64,000 bases of DNA from Rhizophagus irregularis (lineage: Eukaryota; Glomeromycota; Glomeromycetes; Glomerales; Glomeraceae). The stretch is from assembly GCF_026210795.1 (NCBI RefSeq), contig NC_089437.1, forward strand, positions 2,790,001 through 2,854,000. The letters are read 5' to 3'. Of the stretch, positions 29,609 to 43,174 are shown piece after piece (the stretch's first letter is position 1; every line of letters begins with the position of its first letter). The translations under genes and the position numbers were made by a program. A model generated the notes under the pieces. That model was not told where the DNA came from and searched no databases. It was given only the letters and a program-made list of their open reading frames with translations.

Positions 29609-32097
29609 ATTTATATATTAAGAATAAGTAAAAAAAATATACAATTGTAATTATAAAAGTAATTAATTAAACTATTTATACAAAATAAACTACTTATCAT
29701 CCCATCAAAATAATGCAATATGCAATATTATAAAACTATACAAATATAATAAATATGAAATAAATCTTTTTTTACTAATCCTTTAAGTCCTGTAATTTAA
29801 GTTTAATAAACTATAAAATTATATCAAAATGAATTATATTACTATTATAAAAATATCAAAAATAAAAGGTAATATAAAGAATTAAACCTATAATCCTATT
29901 ATAGGATTTCTTCACCTATCAGTAAAATAGTATATAAATAATCAATTAAACTCATTGCTCTGCAACATCAAATAAACATATACATAATTGGTATAATAAT
30001 TAAATATTATATATAACTTTATATAGTCTTTTAAGTATATAGGTATAATTCATAATTTAAACATTATGGATATATAGATATAAATTGTAGTTTAAATATT
30101 ATAGATATACAAATATAAATATGTAATCTAAATGTTATTGTTATACAGAAAACAATTTTTATATAGTAGATTTTGATAATTTTACTACTGATTAACTTAA
30201 ATTAGTAAAAATTAAAAACTATTAAAATTCACCAATTCCATCAATTTTCCTTGTTTAACTGATTTACAAAATCCAAAAAAGTTAGTAATATTTAACATTC
30301 CAGTACTCTTAATTTCTTTAAAGACAGTTATTAAGAGAAAATGCTGAAATTTCAGAAAAAAAAAAACTAAACTAAAAAAAAGGAAAGTTATAACTCTTAA
30401 AAAACCTAAAAAAAAATTAAGTAAAAAAGAAAATAAATACCAAATCTCTATCTATTATATCAATCCTTCAAACTTTAATCAATAAAAAAAAGTCTGCTTT
30501 TTAAATAATTATTTTTACTTTAACTTGTACTTTATAAAAGACTTTTGCAATACTTTTAAAAAAAAGAAAATTAATGGAAAAATTCTACAAGTGCATGTAT
30601 TTAAAACCTAGCCATTTAGTATATAACTATTACAACTAATAAAAATACTATAAAAGCTGAAGTTTCACAGAAGTAAAAAATCTTTTAGTAAGGATTACTC
30701 CAATTAAATAACTTTTCTAAAATTAGGAGTTGTTTAAATGAATTTTAAAGAATTCCCTTAAAGTTTTATAAAATAAAAGCATTTTACAATTACTCAGATA
30801 AGAAAAACTTAAGCTTTTTCTTTAGCAACTTCTACTAAGAAAATGGCCAAATGATTAGTAAATAAAAAATATAGTTAATTCTTCAAAAAAAGTATTATTT
30901 ATTAATAATAAAATAATCATTGATAATATAATTATAATTATAATATAATTATTAATAAAATAAATGCAATTTTTTATTAATCTAATTAAAATATAAAAAT
31001 CAATTTTTATTTTATAATAGTTTTATAATAGTTTTAGTAAAATTTTAGCAGTTTATAATAAGTTTTCTCAAATTTCATTTTTCTTTAAAGTTTATGCCAA
31101 CTTTTTAATAAGATTTTAATATAATTTTAACAAATTTTACTATTTTAACATTTTGCCAACTTGCCAAAATCCTTTAATTTATCTAGTAAACTTATTTGTA
31201 TTTTATGAAAATTAATTCAAGTATTGTAAAAATTAAATTACAAATATTACAAAAAGTAGAATCTTAAATATCTAATATATAATTTATAACTAATTCATAG
31301 TAAAATTAAACTTTTTTAGTTTTTTATAATCTAATAATTAGATTTAAATATTTTCATTAATTGTTCAAAGCAGGGTGAAAAAGCATGCAATATTTGTCTA
31401 TCTTACATGTGATTTATATAACAATCAATGTATATACTTTATTTAAATTTATACTATTAGCTTAGACTTTATTAAATTTAGTTTAACCTTTATAAAATGA
31501 TAATAAATTTAGTTGTTTTTAAATTTTTCTTCATGATTCATTAATAATAAACAAAAAAACATAATAAATGAAAAATCTTAATGCAAAATTGTGGCAATTT
31601 CCAGGGTCTGTACTCTTAATGATATACTTTTTAAGCCATTTTCATTTGAAAAACTTCAACACATTAAAAAATGTAAGAGGTTACAAGAGCGATTGTCTAA
31701 AGAAAAGTGATTTAATTTCAATGATTAAATTTTAACAAAATTTTATTTATTAATTATTATTACAAATAGTTTAAAATTACATATTATTTAATTTTGATAT
31801 TTAATTTAAATTACTATTTATCAATAAAAAACTTTAACAATTAAGTTTGACAATAAAGATAATGTTTATAAATTATAACAAAAAACTATATCTGATATGA
31901 TAAAATAATTGCAAAAACTGATTTTTGCATTTTTAAATTTGCATTTTTTTTTATACTATAGTAAATTATATAATTTAGCGTCTAGAAATCTTGTAATGAT
32001 TACATAATTTGTTTTGCTAAAAGCAAATAAACGCGTCACAACCGTCACACAATATATAAATACTCGTGTTTTTTTATTTTTAATTTTTTAATATATA

Positions 32098-34320
32098 ATG
32101 TCTGATAACAATTACTTCAAGAATTGGAAGTTTTATATTATTGATGCAAGAATACCAAAAGACAAGTTAGAAAGTTGCAAGAAACGAATACTTTCTCATT
32201 GCGGACAGCTTATAGATAATTTTGATAACGCTGATGTTATATTGACTCTTTTTAAAACTCCAGCACGAATAGTGCGTTATGTGTCTCCAGAAACGCGCAA
32301 ACCTATATGTTCTATTGATTGGGTTGAAGAATGGTGTGCAATAATATTTATTATCTTTAAAAGAATGTTTTAAAAAAAAAACTAAAGGATTTATCTTTAA
32401 AGTGAAACAGCTAGAATGAGAGTGCCATATGATGGTTTTTTGATAAATATGAAACCTGAACCACTTAACGAAACTTTTGTGCAGAACAAAGCTTATCAGA
32501 GTAAATCAACGAACAGTGATGGAGGGTAAATTGTCCAATTCTTAAATATTTATTCCTTTTAACTAAATTTTTTAATTTTTCATAGGGATTCTTCCGATTC
32601 AGGAAATAATTTTACAGACGAAGAACTAAGTTCAGATATGGAATGTTTGTATTTCTTATAAGTTTCGAGCAAAATTGTGTAAAGTGAAAATAAAAGGTTA
32701 TTTATAATTTTTTTTGATTGAACTATAGTCGATTTAGATCCTTGTTTCATTAATACAAAATACGAATGTCTTCGTCCTACACCTCTTAAACCCAAGTACA
32801 ATCAATGCCTCGTGGAATTGCTAGAAGTGATAGAACATGCACGTGAGTTAAATGGTGAAGAGAGAAATGCATTGAGTTATCGTCATGCGATTGCAGCACT
32901 AAAGGTAATTTAAATAAACCAATAAATATAATAAGATTAACTTATAAGATTCGGTTTAATTAGGTTTATCCACGTAATATTGAAAGCTACGCAGAAGCTC
33001 GTAAAATAATAGGTAAGGGAAATATGCCTTTATTGTTATTGAAGTTTGACTTAAGATATAAAATGAGTTTCATCATAGGAATTGGTCCGAAAATTGGAAA
33101 TCATATAAAAGAATTTTTAACAACAGGTTATTAGCACATATATCTTTATTTTTAAAAATTATACATGGTTTGAATTTATTCATTGTATTGAATTATAGGC
33201 ACAATTCCTGAAGCAGAAGAAATTAATGCAAGTGAAAAATACCAAACTTTGGATATTTTTTCTCGCGTTTATGGTAAGATTGATAGTTGTCAGTCTAACG
33301 CGAAATGAACTCCACTAATATATTTTAATTTCGAATTTTTTGAGGTGTTGGCTATAAAACAGCTCGGAAATGGTACCAAAAAGGATATAAGTCGATAAGA
33401 GAGTGTATGAAGGATCCATATTTAACTCATGTTCAGAGATTGGGTTTGGAACTATTTGATGATTTTCAGAAAAAGTAGATAGAAAATAATATTTTGAAGA
33501 ATTCTTTTTGTCATGAAATTTAATTAATTGAAATTTTAGGATGTCAAGACAAGATATACAAGAAATATTAGATATTTTGAATAAAGTTATTAAAACCATG
33601 TACCCAGATTGTATGATTACTCCTGTTGGAGGATATCGTCGCGGAAAAGAATTCAGTGGAGATTTAGATGTTGTCGTATCGCATCCTCAAGAGACCGTTG
33701 CGAATAATTTGTTAAAGGATATAGTAGAAATACTTATAAATAAAGGTTTGTAATTTGTAAAATTTGTAATTATTTCAACTTAATTGATTTGGACATCTAT
33801 TTAGGACACCTGAAACATAAACTTTTTTATGGGCAGCCAAGTGCTAAAAATAAAAAGGATGTTCCGAGTGAACTTATATCCTCCCATAAAAATATCATGG
33901 ACAACCTTGATAAGGTATAAACTTATGTTTGTTTTTTACAATAATCTTGTTAACTCATTATTTAAAATTTTTAGTGTTTTTGTGCTTTTATCCAACCAAG
34001 TACACAAATATGTCGGCAAGTTGATCTTATAATAGCTCCTTATTCCCAATATCCAACAGCTGTTCTTGGTTGGACAGGTATATTGTCTTGTTGATTTCAT
34101 TAAACGCGCATTAAACTAATATCGCTATGATAATTTAGGGTCGAAACAATTTGAACGATCGATAAGAAATTTTGCAAAGAAAGAGAGAAAAATGACATTT
34201 GCGTCACATGGGCTCTTCTTAAATGTTGTTCCAAGAAGACGCGTCTGTGTAACTTCTGAGAAAGATGTCTTCGATATTTTAGGAATACCTTGGGTGGAGC
34301 CTGAAATGAGAAATTGTTAA
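32098..34320 (+). CDS. X-family DNA polymerase with BRCT domain (Pol lambda/mu/Pol4-like)
   Basis: Gap-filling polymerase for base-excision repair and non-homologous end joining. About nine exons join in frame. The N-terminal BRCT domain spans roughly residues 8-90 (WKFYIIDARI, then VRYVSPETRKPICSIDWVEE). An acidic Ser linker leads to the 8-kDa helix-hairpin-helix region (NALSYRHAIAALKVYPRNIE, then IGIGPKIGNHIKEFLTTG) and a second hairpin GVGYKTARKWYQKG. The nucleotidyltransferase core has GGYRRGKEFSGDLDVVVSHP with the two metal-binding Asp residues and RQVDLIIAPYSQYP with the third. The thumb has VLGWTGSKQFERSIRNFAKK and ends PWVEPEMRNC. About 500 residues, normal for the family. Its exact subtype cannot be fixed; the lone BRCT and Pol4-like size fit a single fungal X-family enzyme. 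Confidence 0.93.
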
Positions 34321-36280
34321 CTTATTAGGAAGATATATAATGTTCCATCACTTAATTTTACTTTAGAGTTAGGTTCAAATTTTGTAACAGTAGTTAACTA
34401 GTTTATAAAGAATCGTGTATAATTACTAAAGTCTTATTATATTTATCTATTTATTGTGTTAATTTATTACGCTATTGGTTAAGTATTGCGTGTTTCAAAT
34501 TTGTCTTGTTAAAAATGCATATTATTTGTCGATAACTAGTTATACATAATACCATCGTCTAAATTTCTATATTTAAGATAAGATAAGAGGAGCGCTTGAG
34601 GTAACATTCGAAGTTAACTTTGCAAGAAAATAATCATTGGGACGCTATAACGCTATACATATCCGCACTTTACATTATCGTAGATCGTAGCCTTGCCGAT
34701 TTTACATATTCATGTTCATGTATACTTTTGACAGAGGATGTCCTTTTCCAAATTGACGTTTACCATATTTAGTTCATACATTAAAATCCCACAGACAATT
34801 TAATGACAAAAGATCCACGTGTCAAATAAGGCACTGTTTAAATATCTCGGGTACTCTCAAAGGAGTATTTAAGTGATACGGTACGGGAGTTTTCATTAAT
34901 ACAAAGAAAATTTGGCGAGCATAAAAAATATACACCTTTTATTATGTAATTATGTAGAAGGAAAAAATACTGGAGAGTAGAAATTGATAGCTTATTACAA
35001 ATAGCACGGGAACCTTTCCTTTTATTATAAAGAACACGAGTCAATTTTTTTTTACGTTCATTCTAACTGGAATAGTATTGTTACGGCATTGTTCACTGTA
35101 AAGGAAATCGAGATTTTAAAACACATGCTGAACCTTATCTCAGATTTATAAGTATGTTGATAAAACTTTCCACGTTGTTGTAATACTGCATGGTTATTAC
35201 ATAATATCAGATTTCACGTGTAAATCTGTGTAATTTATGTAAGCTTGCATAAATTTGAAAAATACAGTCAACTCTATAAATGCACTACTTATAAATGCAT
35301 TCCCTCCCAAGTATATATGACCTCTAATTGTAAATGCACACCCTTTGTAATTGCACGCTTTTTCTGGTCCCAAGGGAAAGGGGGTGCATTTATAGAGTTG
35401 ACTGTACATTTTTTACTTATCGGAATTGATACTACTATCATATATAATTAAAAATTGGCAATTCACTAAAAATAAACTTAGGCTTTATACAAATGCTCAA
35501 AATATTGAAAATACAAAAGAAGCTTTAAAAGGTTGCAATAGTATAGCTAAGCAAAAATTTGCTTTAACCGTCCATCATATATGATATTTTGGCAGATATT
35601 ATGGATAAAGCAATTAATGATGTATTATTTGCTAAGATATTTTTATTAAACAAGATACAAATCAACAAAAAAATATTTTTATTCAAATTCTAAATTGTAA
35701 AAGCTAACTTAAATCACAAAATAATTTTTTTTTTAAAAAAAAAGTATAGATTTATTTAATATGAAGTTAGTAAGTAAATGAGTTAATTCAAAAAAAAAAA
35801 TATATATATATAAATTTTGAATAATAAGAATTATTGCGTAGCATACGGATGTGCAATGCAACAATGTTGTGTATGGCATTTATTCCAGAATAAGAAATGC
35901 ATTATGTAGTCTCCTTTGAAACTCCTACGAAATCATAAATAGCAGTAGTATAAACATTGACAATTATAAAAATTGCCATTACAACTACCATATTCTCTCA
36001 ATAGTATAAAAATAGAAGAAATATAATTTCTTAACAACCCAATGGTTACAATTCTTTGGAAATTCAGGTTATCAGGAAGAGATTTTTTTATCTTTGAGAG
36101 CAGAAATTCTTTCCCAGTTTTGGCATTTCTAAAGAAACGTGTGCGATATTAATATTTTCTATCTTAGTTGTTAAAATTCAATCAATAAATATTCAGAATT
36201 TACCCCTCCGCTGTCAGCACGATTCCCAATCTGAATTATTGTAATTTTTAATATCCACAAGTTGTGGCAGAATCCAATAA
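34321..36280. other. Intergenic spacer between X-family polymerase and SMG9 3' ends
   Basis: Nearly 2 kb without a supported gene. It holds the MITE at 35265-35404 and isolated CACGTG cores at 34816-34821 and 35215-35220. Short open stretches here lie across the MITE or are AT-rich chance frames. Confidence 0.6.
35265..35404. mobile_element. 140-base pogo/Tigger-like MITE
   Basis: The terminal inverted repeats are a perfect 20 bases, CAGTCAACTCTATAAATGCA, with a TA on each side as target duplication. The inside has further TAAATGCA-type words and no coding capacity. Perfect ends suggest a fairly recent insertion. The first ten bases are shared with the element end at 63765. Confidence 0.85.
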
Positions 36281-38353
36281 TCACATATCCCTTAACTTAT
36301 GCGAAAACTTTACATAATCTATAATAAACTCGGATTTACGAACTAAATCCCAAGCTTTCATAGCACTTTTAAACCTGTAATTAAAAATTGTTTAATACAT
36401 AAATTATTAATTAGAATCGGGGGAAAACGATTTTTACCATTCTTTTTCAGAAATTTGTCCCTTTTTGCCACTTTTTTTTGGCAATTCAAATATTTGATTT
36501 CTCATTGATTCTGCGAAAACTAAAAACGTATCTGCATTTGGATATTTAGAGCTTGTTCCTTTTCCCTTAGGATGAAGAGGTTGACTCTCAAAAGGTAGAA
36601 GAAATAAATTTGGCATTAGATATTCATCAGAACGTTTATACATAGTAAAGGTTTTAGCCAGGGAGACCGTACCTACTTATTAAGATATTAGAAAAAATGC
36701 TGCATTACTAAACCTGCAAATTATTTTAAAGGAATTTATAGTAATTGTAATTTACCAAAAATTTTTAAATTGGATTCTTGAAACATTTTATTCAACATAT
36801 CACACACGAGATCATATCTAACTGTTGTAAATTCGGTAGGAGATGTTTTGTTACATACCAAAACTGATTAAAAACAACAAGCAATAAACGTTAATATTTA
36901 ATTAAAATAATCAGGAGTTAGATTTGAGTTAGCTTACCGATATCAGGATAATATTCGACTCCATTATCACTCGAGGCCAACGATGGTATTGTTGGGTATT
37001 CTGGAATTCTATACTTCAACATTTCAGCTTTCTTCAAAAATTCCCATGTAGCGTAATCAACACTTTCAGTAACAACCATAACAACGTTACAAACAGAATA
37101 CAGAAACAAAGCAAGTTGTAGAGACTAAAATTTTAAAAGTTAAATAATAAAATTAATGTCAATACTTTTAAAGATTGATATATTCTAAATTTAATATTAA
37201 CCTGTAACTCGAGCCAAACCTCAGGTGTTATATTATCAGGAATATAGTCATTTCTAATCGCATGTTCTAAAACTGAGAGACTATAAATCGGCTACGTAAA
37301 AAAATCAATTTGCATTAGATAATTTAAATGTGATATTTTAATATTATTAAATATGCTACCTGAGCATCCAAAAGAACTATTTTTTCAGGAGTGACATGAA
37401 TATCAATTCCAATTGTTTCGTGACTTGCAAAATTAAGGGTATCAATCGATTGACTCGAAAACGCCTGATATTACGAGAGATTTAATAAAGGCTCAAAAAT
37501 ACTAAAGTGAAAGATGATTATTATGCAAAAACTATACATTCTGTGGATCTTGGCATAAAGTAGAAATAACGGTGGATTTTCCTGATCCTTGCGGTCCGAA
37601 GACACCTACAACGAAATGACCAGGAAGATCACTTAGGATCTATAATTATATTAATACCGATTTCAAGTTAATATGTCCTTAGAATAGTGGAATAAATTGC
37701 ATTCGAAAATTACGCTTACATACTTTTAGCAACCAACCTTTAAGACAGATTCATTATTAAATATTCCTTTTTCATTAATCATTTTAACAAATGGTCTTTC
37801 AAGAGATTTTCCTCGCGTGCCAAGAAGTTTAGTCTCTGCACGTGAAACATTGGCCGAAGTAGCTCGATTAAATAAAGCTTCTTCCCGAACTGGTGTCGTG
37901 CTGGATAACCGAGTTTGGGGAGAAGTTTCTGCTATTGGCTTTGTCGTTGTAAGTTGAGGAGGACTAGTTGTTTGAGAGGAAGTAGTTGTTTGAGATGAAC
38001 TACTTGGTTGAGGTCTACGTTCTAGAATGACTGGTGCCTGATAAAAAGATTTGGGAAGGTGATCTGGTGTTGGTGTCGTCAAAGATCCTGAAGGATGATC
38101 CTAACATGTAAAGAATTTCAGAAAAAACTTGAATAAAAAAACTAAATTGTAAAATAAGACGGTTTTTGTTTAATACCTTTAGTTTTCTTTCGCGTCTTCG
38201 ACCCCCTCCCTCTCCACGTGTACGTTCTCCTCTTCCACCTTCTCTACGTCCTCCTTTGGGATGACCATTCCCACCCATGTCACGAGCACCTCTTCCGGAT
38301 CTTCCATCTTCATTGTGCTCTTCTGTATCGCGGTTGTTACCTCCTTTTGCCAT
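36281..38353 (-). CDS. smg9: SMG9-like nonsense-mediated mRNA decay factor
   Basis: SMG9 forms a complex with SMG8 that controls the SMG1 kinase in nonsense-mediated decay. About nine exons join in frame. The N terminus is Gly/Arg-rich (MAKGGNNRDTEEHNEDGRSG), then a Ser/Thr/Pro linker. The G-like domain has HFVVGVFGPQGSGKSTVIST (P-loop), GIDIHVTPEKIVLLDAQPIY, and ELQSLQLALFLYSVCNVVMV. Later segments match the family: EYYPDI, VLVCNKTSPTEF, NLFLLPF, and a final WDLVRKSEFIIDYVKF. Length about 490 residues, close to animal SMG9. Divergent from the RagC gene with only 169 bases between starts. Yeasts lack SMG9, so this is a retained ancestral gene. Confidence 0.9.
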
Positions 38354-38522
38354 AGGAATAATGAAAATTAAACAACAAGAAAGTTGATATAAAACGATAT
38401 CAAAGAATTCAATCTTTATAGTTCGCTCTTGATAGTTCACGTGATAAATATATCGTTTCGGAATTTATATATTTGTATCGGAAAAATTCCCGTAATCGAT
38501 CTTTTGAACTACTACTTTTGCT
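38354..38522. promoter_or_regulatory. Shared divergent promoter SMG9 / RagC with a central E-box
   Basis: Only 169 bases separate the two start codons. TCACGTGATAAATA lies in the middle: its core CACGTG is at 38438-38443, 85 bases from the SMG9 start and 80 bases from the RagC start. The core is palindromic, so it can serve both directions. Confidence 0.6.
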
Positions 38523-40279
38523 ATGTCGGTATGTCCTAACCAACATACCTTTAATGCTATTTATTTTTTTCCAAACTTATAACATTTATATTTCTTTTAG
38601 CACTCTGAAGATGAATATAGTCTCCATACAAGTCATATTGGGTATTGTAGTTCTTCAAATTTCGAAAATTATTAGTTTACCCTAATTTAATGGATAATTT
38701 TTTATCTTAGCAATGATGTGTCTGAAGATCCTGTTCAAGACCATCGACCGCGATTATTGATTATGGGTCTAAGGAGGTGGGTAAGAAATATCTAAGGTAA
38801 ACTTATTTTCATTCAAAAGTCTGTTAAGAAAAAATTCTGATAATTAAATTCATAGGAGCGGCAAATCCAGTATTCAAAAAGTCGTATTTCATAAAATGGC
38901 AGCTAACGAAACCTTATTCCTTGAAAGTACCAATAAAATTATTAAAGAGAATATCACGTAATTATTCTCGGATTTTTTAACTAATTTTTTTTTTCTTTTT
39001 ATTTCGAAGTATGCTTTTTTTGATTTTAACTTTTAAAATATGTAGATCATTTATTGATTTTCAAGTATGGGACTTTCCTGGACAAATCGATTATTTTGAT
39101 ACAGCAACTTATGATTCAGATGTCATTTTTGGAGAGTATGGAGCGTTAATTTTCGTAATCGATGCACAAGTAAGTTCTCCTTGTGATTATAAAATTATTA
39201 ATCAAATGTGACAATAATGACGTCTTTTAAATCCAGGACGATTATATTGAAGCTCTCAATAGATTGCATCAGACTGTTTTACGTGCTCATGAAAAAAATA
39301 AAAATCTCACTTTTGAAGTATTTATACATAAAGTTGACGCTTTGTCCGATGAGTTCAAAATCGACACACAACGCGACATTCAACAGCGCACTACAGACGA
39401 ATTAGCAGATGTTGGATTAGAAAATGTTCCTTTGTCTTTTTATTTAACTAGTATTTATGACCATTCAATCTTTGAAGCTTTCAGCAAAGTTATTCAAAAA
39501 TTAATACCTCAGTTACCAACTTTGGAAAATTTGTTGAATATTTTGTGTGCGGTAAGTTATTTATTTGTTAATATTATTAAGTTCAAAGTATTAAATTAAC
39601 TTTGTTGAAAATTTATTAGAATTCCGGAATAGAAAAGGCATTTTTGTTTGATGTCAATTCGAAAATTTATATTGCTACCGATAGTTCTCCTGTTGATATG
39701 CAAACTTACGAAATTTGTAGTGATATGATTGATGTTATTATCGATATTTCTGAAATATACGGGTACATTATTTGCTAAGAATTATTTTAGTAGGTTATAA
39801 TAATTACATAAATTTGAATCTTTTCATACTGACATTATTGTTTATTTTTTTCAACAGTCGTACGACTTCATTTCATCAAATTAACGACGAACTATATGGA
39901 GATGATCAAACACAAGTCGAAACCAATGGGAAGGCAGGAAATTACGGTACAACTACTGACACCGCAAACGATGCGGCGTCACTAATCAAGTTAAACAACG
40001 GAATGGTACTATGTCTCAGGGGAGTGAACAGGTATATATATTCAAATTCTTATTTAAAATATTAATCAAGAAACTCGTGACTAAACGATCAAATTTAGAT
40101 TTCTTGCATTGGTTTGTCTCCTTCGATCCGATAATTTCGAAAAGCATGGTTTAATAGATTATAATTTTCAATGCTTTAAACAAGCAATAGCAGAAGTATT
40201 TGAATTAAAACGCCGTAGTGCTGAAAGATTGAGACATGAAGGAATGAGACTTTCAGGAGATGTTAATGAAGGGGGATAA
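38523..40279 (+). CDS. gtr2: Rag GTPase RagC/Gtr2
   Basis: RagC/Gtr2 pairs with RagA/Gtr1 on the vacuole or lysosome and reports amino-acid supply to TORC1. The first exon is only ATGTCG (38523), followed by [14 protein letters not shown] and then [20 protein letters not shown]. The P-loop is [18 protein letters not shown], typical for RagC. Other conserved parts are [58 protein letters not shown] and [21 protein letters not shown] roadblock-like C-terminal domain ([20 protein letters not shown]) follows, with an Asn/Thr/Gly insert ([17 protein letters not shown]), and the end is SGDVNEGG. About 400 residues. No break found. Confidence 0.94.
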
Positions 40280-40883
40280 ATTTTTAGTTATATAAGCTAA
40301 TTTCATGTATCAAAACATAGAATCATTATTTATTTAGCTAATGTAATATTATTTATTAAACATTAAATTATTATTTTAAATAATAAATAGGAAACTAAAC
40401 TAAGCGTTGTAGTTAACATGCATAATCTCTATCAGTAAATTTACACGACAAGATGTAAACCACGTTGTAATCTTAATAGGCCTGATTACATTAACTTAAC
40501 TCTGGCAAAATGATAATAAATGTTTCGAAATTATACTTTTTAATTGATAAATATTTATTAATTAATAAGGACTGGTATCTAGCTTTATGACGAATATTTT
40601 TTTTAAAAAAATTTGAGTTCATAATAATGGTAATACCAAGGAAAGAATTGTTATAAATTAGCTATTTAACAATCAATAAAAATAAATAAATAAAATAAAA
40701 TAATAATCATATTAAATCTAAAGACAAATTATAAAATTAAATAAGTATAATTGATAGTGAAGTAAGAAAAATATAATAAACACACCTTGAAACCTCAACC
40801 ACTACAATACACTTCAAGAGATATTCATAAATGTCATCAAATCAAATTTTCTTTACCTTGATATACTTAAATGTAATGTTTTT
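40280..40883. other. Intergenic spacer between convergent RagC and WDR20-like genes
   Basis: About 600 bases of AT-rich 3' flanks with AATAAA-like words; nothing else seen. Confidence 0.55.
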
Positions 40884-43174
40884 TTAAGAGGGTCTTATCC
40901 AAAATTTAATATGTCCCTTTCGGCAGGTTGTTATGATGGAATCTTCACGAAATGTTATTGAACATAATGGATCAGAATCAATTGACTTTGCCTGAAATAA
41001 TTTATATCAATTAGACATGTATTAGTTATCATTTAATTAAAACGCAATCCTATAACTCACCATAACTGGTTGTAAAATAGCCACTTCTGATCTGGGTAAA
41101 CATGGATGAACCGTGTTTTTTGTAAGCTCATGTTCAACTATATTTCGCCTTAACGCGACTGTAGTTGCATGTGATTGCGATGCTAAACTAGCCCTACGGT
41201 GACTACCCGGCTAAATACAAAACCAAGGTAAGAAAAATGTCATGAAGAAAATAGAATATACCAAATAAAAAATAAAAATAACAAAAAGACATAAATTACA
41301 TAAAAGATGTTTGGAAACAATATCAACATACGCTCTTAGGCTTGTGTAACGCGCTCACACTGAAATCCCACAATAATAATTTTGTGTCCTCTCCTACTGA
41401 ACCAAAGCGATAATTACGTTCGTCACATCTCCAGGGGTCAAAAGACACCCCAGTTACCCAGGACTGATGTCCTTGACATCGTGCTACAATACGTTGTTCT
41501 CGAAAAGCCCATATGGTAACCAGGTCATCCTGACCGCCTGTCAATACATACCTACCATCAGGACTCCAACATACACACAAGAGCCCACCAAAGTAACTAC
41601 TGTATGTATCGTATAAACTAAAATTTAAAATAAAATTTAAAAAAAATTATATTTCTATTATTTAACTTTATAATTTATCTTGTAAGATTTGTAAACTACA
41701 TACGTTTCTTGTACAAAATCTATTATTCGTAGACAGCCATCCACGGACACAATTGCAACATGTTGACAATCAGGAGAAAATGCAAACGCTAATATTATAA
41801 CCCAAAATGTTAATTTATAGGTAATACACAAATAATAATTAAAATTTTAAAGAAATTTTACCTGTTACGGATTTCTTCGAAACTTGCCAATGTGATACAG
41901 GATTATGCTTAGCATTTTTAGATGGTCGTGATACACGGAATCTTTAGATGCGATCCAAAAAGATTTTATTATTACTTCAAATTAATAAGATATCATGCGA
42001 TGTTATTATTAAGATACATTATTATTTATCTATATTTATTTAACTTAAACTATTCACTAACCCACCTTTCTTCTTCATTTCCTGTAGATGCAGTAAATGA
42101 TTGATCATCTTTTTCTTTATCATATATAATTATCGATCCATCTGAATAAGATGCCATAAAGAGATTTTCAGATCCTGGCATCCATCTAACCATAGTAACA
42201 GATGAATTATTTATTACTCCCTACGGAAGATATAATTTTCTCAGAAATTAAATAATAACTAGATCTATTAAAATTATTAAATTTTTGGAAAATACCTGCT
42301 TGTTAAGTCGATCATATTTATTACATAGCGGATCGAACCAAATAATGTCACCAGATGAAAATCCGATAATAACATCCAAATGGTCACAAGAGCGGGTAAG
42401 CTGATTCACATCATGACATATTGGATGTGCCTTGGTAAAGATTACCCGAGACAAAGGTTCCTGACAATAAAAAATAGTTTTCAAGGTGTGTGTATATAAT
42501 GATAATACAACTTCGACACAACTTCAATCCAATAATACCTTTGGCTTTGTCAAATCAGTCCAGCAAAATGTCCGTCCCGAGTTAAAAAATAAATATGTAT
42601 CTTCATTCTGTCGATTCGCTAATATCTTTGTTAAATTATCATTCTGAATAATTTTTGCCACAAATGATGATGTCGTCTTGGTAATATTACTCCTTGCTTT
42701 TTTTCGCTTCACAGGATTGAAAAATGAAAACATATCATCCTCCTTCTTTCCCTCGATTGATGTTGGAATTGATCCATTACTATTCAAGCTATTCAAGGGA
42801 GATTTTAACATCGGTGATAATTGGTTTGTGAAAGTAAATCCAATACTTTCCACAGTTGGTGATAAAGGTTCAGAATGTGATTGTAACTTTTCTAAATCTA
42901 AAGAATCGTCCATATCAACCACTAGTGTGTTTTCTGTACCAGAAGATCGATTATTAGCAATTTGTTCACCAACGCGATCAACTGTAGCAACAGTATTTTC
43001 TCCATTGGATGAAATTGGCTGAGTTGGGTATTCTTTGTATTTAACCGAAACTACAGAAACTAACGTCCCACCGGTCAAATTTGGTGCGCTAGTATCAAGT
43101 ATAATGTCGTCTCTTAGAGTATACTGTCCTTCTACAACTAAAAAGCCTTTACATTCGTTCGAAGTGGCTGCCAT
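40884..43174 (-). CDS. creC: WD-repeat protein of the WDR20/CreC family
   Basis: In Aspergillus CreC partners the deubiquitinase CreB in carbon catabolite repression; in animals WDR20 activates USP12/USP46. About eight exons join in frame from [20 protein letters not shown]. After a Ser/Thr-rich insert the WD repeats include [60 protein letters not shown], and the family's most conserved block [40 protein letters not shown] and [13 protein letters not shown]. The last repeat ends [10 protein letters not shown] at a stop at 40884. About 600 residues. The orthologue call rests on that central block. Confidence 0.92.

Larger units (their letters stand above)
26900..32097. other. Gene-free AT-rich desert
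   Basis: About 5.2 kb, by eye well above 80% A+T, with no open frame that resembles a protein. It contains a Tc1/mariner-like MITE inside a larger inverted repeat (27783-28193), a 527-base fold-back element (29082-29608), a short TA run near 28545, and many diverged TATTTTAAGTATA-like words. No RNA gene is visible. Confidence 0.75.

Noticed and set aside
26900-32097. Mitochondrial DNA insertion (because of the AT richness)
   Set aside because: No mitochondrial gene, tRNA or rRNA fragment is visible in it.
35197-35451. Two short open frames on opposite strands
   Set aside because: Both run through the 140-base MITE and its inverted repeats.
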